From Clostridia bacterium (GTDB taxonomy: Bacteria > Bacillota_A > Clostridia > Christensenellales > Aristaeellaceae), in NCBI GenBank assembly GCA_017432405.1, contig JAFRJF010000159.1:1-7806 (forward strand): a stretch of 7,806 bases of DNA, written 5' to 3'. The first letter of the stretch is position 1, and every line of letters starts with the position of its first letter. Below are positions 5,701 to 7,806 of this stretch, piece after piece. The notes beneath the pieces were generated by a model. It ran no database searches. It had not been told where the DNA came from and saw only the letters and a list, made by a program, of their open reading frames with translations. A program made the position numbers and the translations under genes.

Positions 5701-7806
5701 TCAACCCATGTCCGTGAGCTTCAGGCGCCTGACCTTGCGCAGCACGATGACGTTGATGACAATCGTGAAGAACGCCGTGATCACCACGCCGTAAGCCCAC
5801 GCAGGCAGGCAGACGCTGCGATTGTACTGTACAAATGCCGTTTCCAGCGCGCGGGTGATCCTGTAGGCGATCATCGCGCCCATGGCGACGCCGGCTATAA
5901 TGCCGGTCGCCGTCGTGAGCACCGTCTCCCGCGTGACATAGGCGATGACCTCCCTGACGGTAAAGCCGTTGATGCGCATGATCGTCAATTCCCGCTTCTT
6001 CTGGAGTATGTAGGTATTGGTGAGGTTCGTCAGCACCACGCCGGCCATGACCGCCGCCATGAAGATGAACAGCGCGACGATGGCGGTGACCAGCGTGGAG
6101 GTCGAAGCGAACAGCGCCTTGTCGGAATCCGAGCGGCTATAGCTCTCAAAGCCGGCGATCTTCGTCAGATCCGCCTGCAGCTTTGCCTCGTCCGCCCCGT
6201 TCAGGCGGATGTAGAACTGGTTGTTCACGCAGTCCTCATCGAACAGCTCCCGGTAATACGCCCGGCTCATCACCATTACGCGGCCGATATAGTTATCGAA
6301 TATCCCCGCCACGCGAACCTTGGCCCGCTGGTAAGCGCCGACGGTGAGCTCCAGCTCGCTGCCCACCTCCAGGTCATAGCTCTCGGCTGTGCGCTTCTGG
6401 ATCAGTATGCCGTTGTCCGAGGGCGCCAGGGGTTTGTTCGTCTTCCAGTCCAGCAGATGATAGAAGTCGCTGATCTGGGAGATGTCGCCGCAGAGCAGCT
6501 CGCCCACCAGTATATCCTTGATCCTGAAGGTCACCACTCCGTCAAAGAACTGCGTATATTCGATCCCATCGCCGTCCAGCAGCGCTTTGATCTGCCCGGC
6601 AGCATCCGCCGAGGTATCGACGTCATATTTGATGCGTCCGTCGTAATTCACGACCTTGTCATACTGCTTCTGCAGCGCGCCCTCCACCGCGGATTTCAGC
6701 GTAAAGCCGATGACCACCAGCGCGCAGCAGCCCGCCACGCTCACGATCGTCACGATGACGCGCCTGAGATCCGACCTGATGTTCAGCAGGATCAGCCTTG
6801 AATACAGCGACAGGATGTGCTTGCCGCCCCCGGCCTTCTTCCTTCCGGCGGGCACCTTCGGCTGCATCAGCTGGATGGCCGTGGAGCGCATGAGCTTTGT
6901 GCAGGCGAACCAGGTCGCGGCCAGCGACAGCAGACCGCCCGCCGCCAGCGCGACGAGGGTCGGCGCGACGATCAGCGCCGGCTTCGTCGTGTCGAAGGTG
7001 TAAAAGGAGCCGGCGCTCTTCAGCACATAGACCTCCATCAGGAAGCGAGCCGTCAGTATGCCCAGGGCGGTGCCCAGCAATGTGCCGGTCATGCCGAACA
7101 TCAGGTACTTGGCGAATATCTCACGGTTGTAAAGGCCCAGCGCCTTTCCCGCGCCCACCAGGTTGCGCTGCTCGTCGATCATCTTGCTGATGGTCGCGTA
7201 GATGACCAGCGCGCCCACCAGAACGAACATCAGCGCGAAGGTCATTTCCAGACTGGCGAGGTTGCTGCTGCCCAGCAGCAGCTGCACAAAGCTGGAATTC
7301 CCCCGGCAGTCCATGATGACCCATCGGGCCTCCGGCAGCTTTTCCACCTTTTTTTGCGCTTCGCTCTGCTTTTGTACGCCGTCCTGGTAAAGGGCGAGGT
7401 TCTCCTCGTACTTGGCCTCTCCCTCCTGGAGCTGCTGCATACCCTCGTCCCGCTTTTGCTTCGCCTCGTTCAGTTTTGAGGCGCCCTCCCTGAACTGATC
7501 TGCGCCGTCTCTGTACTGCTGCAGGCTCTCCTCATACTTCTCCTTGCCCGCATTGTACGCCTCCATACCCTTCTCGTAATCCTGCTTGCCCTTATTGTAC
7601 GTCTCTACTCCCTTGCGATATTGCGCCTCACGCTTCAGATATTCGGCGTGACTGCTGTCCCAGGCCTTCGCCATGCTCTGGAGCATGGTGTAGCCGGTGG
7701 TTTTCGAGCTCAGGTAGTCTGTGAGATACGACTTGACCGCCTCTATGTCGTATTCCCGCTCCGGTTCAACGTCCGGGCCGAAATCCAGCTCCGAGAGGTC
7801 GCTCAA
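5701..7806 (-). CDS. FtsX-type ABC transporter permease, 5' end outside the window
   Basis: The last 701 residues of a large ABC transporter permease in the cytoplasmic membrane; the reading frame runs open to the window edge, so numbering is from that edge. In order: an extracellular part with a heptad-repeat coiled coil (about 56-153); a first FtsX domain with membrane segments at about 187-205, 234-254 and 277-303; a segment at 350-369; a roughly 200-residue extracellular domain (about 371-568); and a second FtsX domain with segments at 572-596, 628-649 and 670-690. The loop ELTIMRINGFTVREV (606-620) matches the usual ATPase-coupling region, with an equivalent at 214-230. Two FtsX domains with an inserted coiled coil fit Gram-positive permeases that handle peptides, lipids or envelope stress signals; the cargo is unknown. 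The ATPase gene is expected upstream, beyond 7806. The TTG at 7806 is only an edge artefact, not a start. Confidence 0.9.
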   Translation of the reverse strand: MSDLSELDFGPDVEPEREYDIEAVKSYLTDYLSSKTTGYTMLQSMAKAWDSSHAEYLKREAQYRKGVETYNKGKQDYEKGMEAYNAGKEKYEESLQQYRDGADQFREGASKLNEAKQKRDEGMQQLQEGEAKYEENLALYQDGVQKQSEAQKKVEKLPEARWVIMDCRGNSSFVQLLLGSSNLASLEMTFALMFVLVGALVIYATISKMIDEQRNLVGAGKALGLYNREIFAKYLMFGMTGTLLGTALGILTARFLMEVYVLKSAGSFYTFDTTKPALIVAPTLVALAAGGLLSLAATWFACTKLMRSTAIQLMQPKVPAGRKKAGGGKHILSLYSRLILLNIRSDLRRVIVTIVSVAGCCALVVIGFTLKSAVEGALQKQYDKVVNYDGRIKYDVDTSADAAGQIKALLDGDGIEYTQFFDGVVTFRIKDILVGELLCGDISQISDFYHLLDWKTNKPLAPSDNGILIQKRTAESYDLEVGSELELTVGAYQRAKVRVAGIFDNYIGRVMVMSRAYYRELFDEDCVNNQFYIRLNGADEAKLQADLTKIAGFESYSRSDSDKALFASTSTLVTAIVALFIFMAAVMAGVVLTNLTNTYILQKKRELTIMRINGFTVREVIAYVTRETVLTTATGIIAGVAMGAMIAYRITRALETAFVQYNRSVCLPAWAYGVVITAFFTIVINVIVLRKVRRLKLTDMG
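7348..7641 (-). repeat. Heptad protein repeat (Y/F-x-x-G-x-x-x) in the permease
   Basis: Fourteen consecutive 7-residue units, residues 56-153 of the visible protein, from YLKREAQ, YRKGVET, YNKGKQD, YEKGMEA onward to QSEAQKK. An aromatic or other large residue holds position 1 in most units, Gly holds position 4 in about nine, and the rest is charged and helical. This implies a long extracellular coiled coil or helical stalk just before the membrane domain. Similar YxxG heptads occur, from memory, in YhgE/Pip-type and other Gram-positive membrane proteins. Confidence 0.85.

Noticed and set aside
4795..6801. Long plus-strand open frame of 668 codons opposite the E2-like and permease genes
   Set aside because: It is antisense to two well-supported genes, rich in His, Val, Asp and Gln as expected from reverse reading of GC-rich codons, and has no recognisable domain.
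7804..7806. TTG at the window edge as the start of the permease
   Set aside because: The frame is open to the edge, and the visible part lacks the N-terminal membrane segment such permeases have, so the gene must continue beyond the window.

Overview
The window looks like chromosomal DNA of a GC-rich Clostridia-type member of the Bacillota, probably an animal-gut lineage. The evidence is a Firmicutes-like GuaA, a DUF4250 small protein typical of Clostridia, a PlsC-like acyltransferase and an E2-like protein of types common in gut Clostridia, purine-rich ribosome binding sites, and several families of short interspersed repeats. This placement is from memory of protein families, not from a search. 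There are no RNA genes, CRISPR arrays, transposases or phage genes.

Layout. Bases 1-162 are a gene-free patch of three different short repeats: a nested inverted-repeat element, a 7-bp telomere-like tandem repeat, and a perfect 18-bp hairpin. Bases 239-1879 (minus) encode GMP synthase, guaA, which carries an exact in-frame insertion of four identical 24-bp repeats (32 residues) in its C-terminal domain. A divergent intergenic region (1880-2242) holds a good promoter with a palindrome touching its -35 box. It drives a rightward pair: an SDR oxidoreductase (2243-3007) and a 57-residue DUF4250 protein (3043-3216). Between DUF4250 and the convergent gene beyond it sits a second array of the same 24-bp repeat (3221-3278).

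Bases 3257-7806 form a leftward, probably co-transcribed cluster. In transcription order it contains a large FtsX-type ABC transporter permease (its 5' end lies outside the window), a protein related to the catalytic domain of 2-oxoacid dehydrogenase E2/chloramphenicol acetyltransferase, a PlsC-like acyltransferase, and a PAP2/Aur1-like membrane phosphatase or transferase. Gaps are 39 nt, then a 4-nt GTGA overlap, then 3 nt, so the last three genes are tightly coupled. Two acyltransferase-fold proteins, each with altered catalytic motifs, next to a PAP2 enzyme suggest a lipid or envelope modification pathway; this is inference.

The most striking signal is the 24-bp repeat. It has a length divisible by three and is open in only one frame on each strand. 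In guaA it is translated as (RREASPLG)x4 in an essential metabolic enzyme. At the 3' end of the PAP2 gene it is read in another frame and supplies the last six residues and the stop codon.
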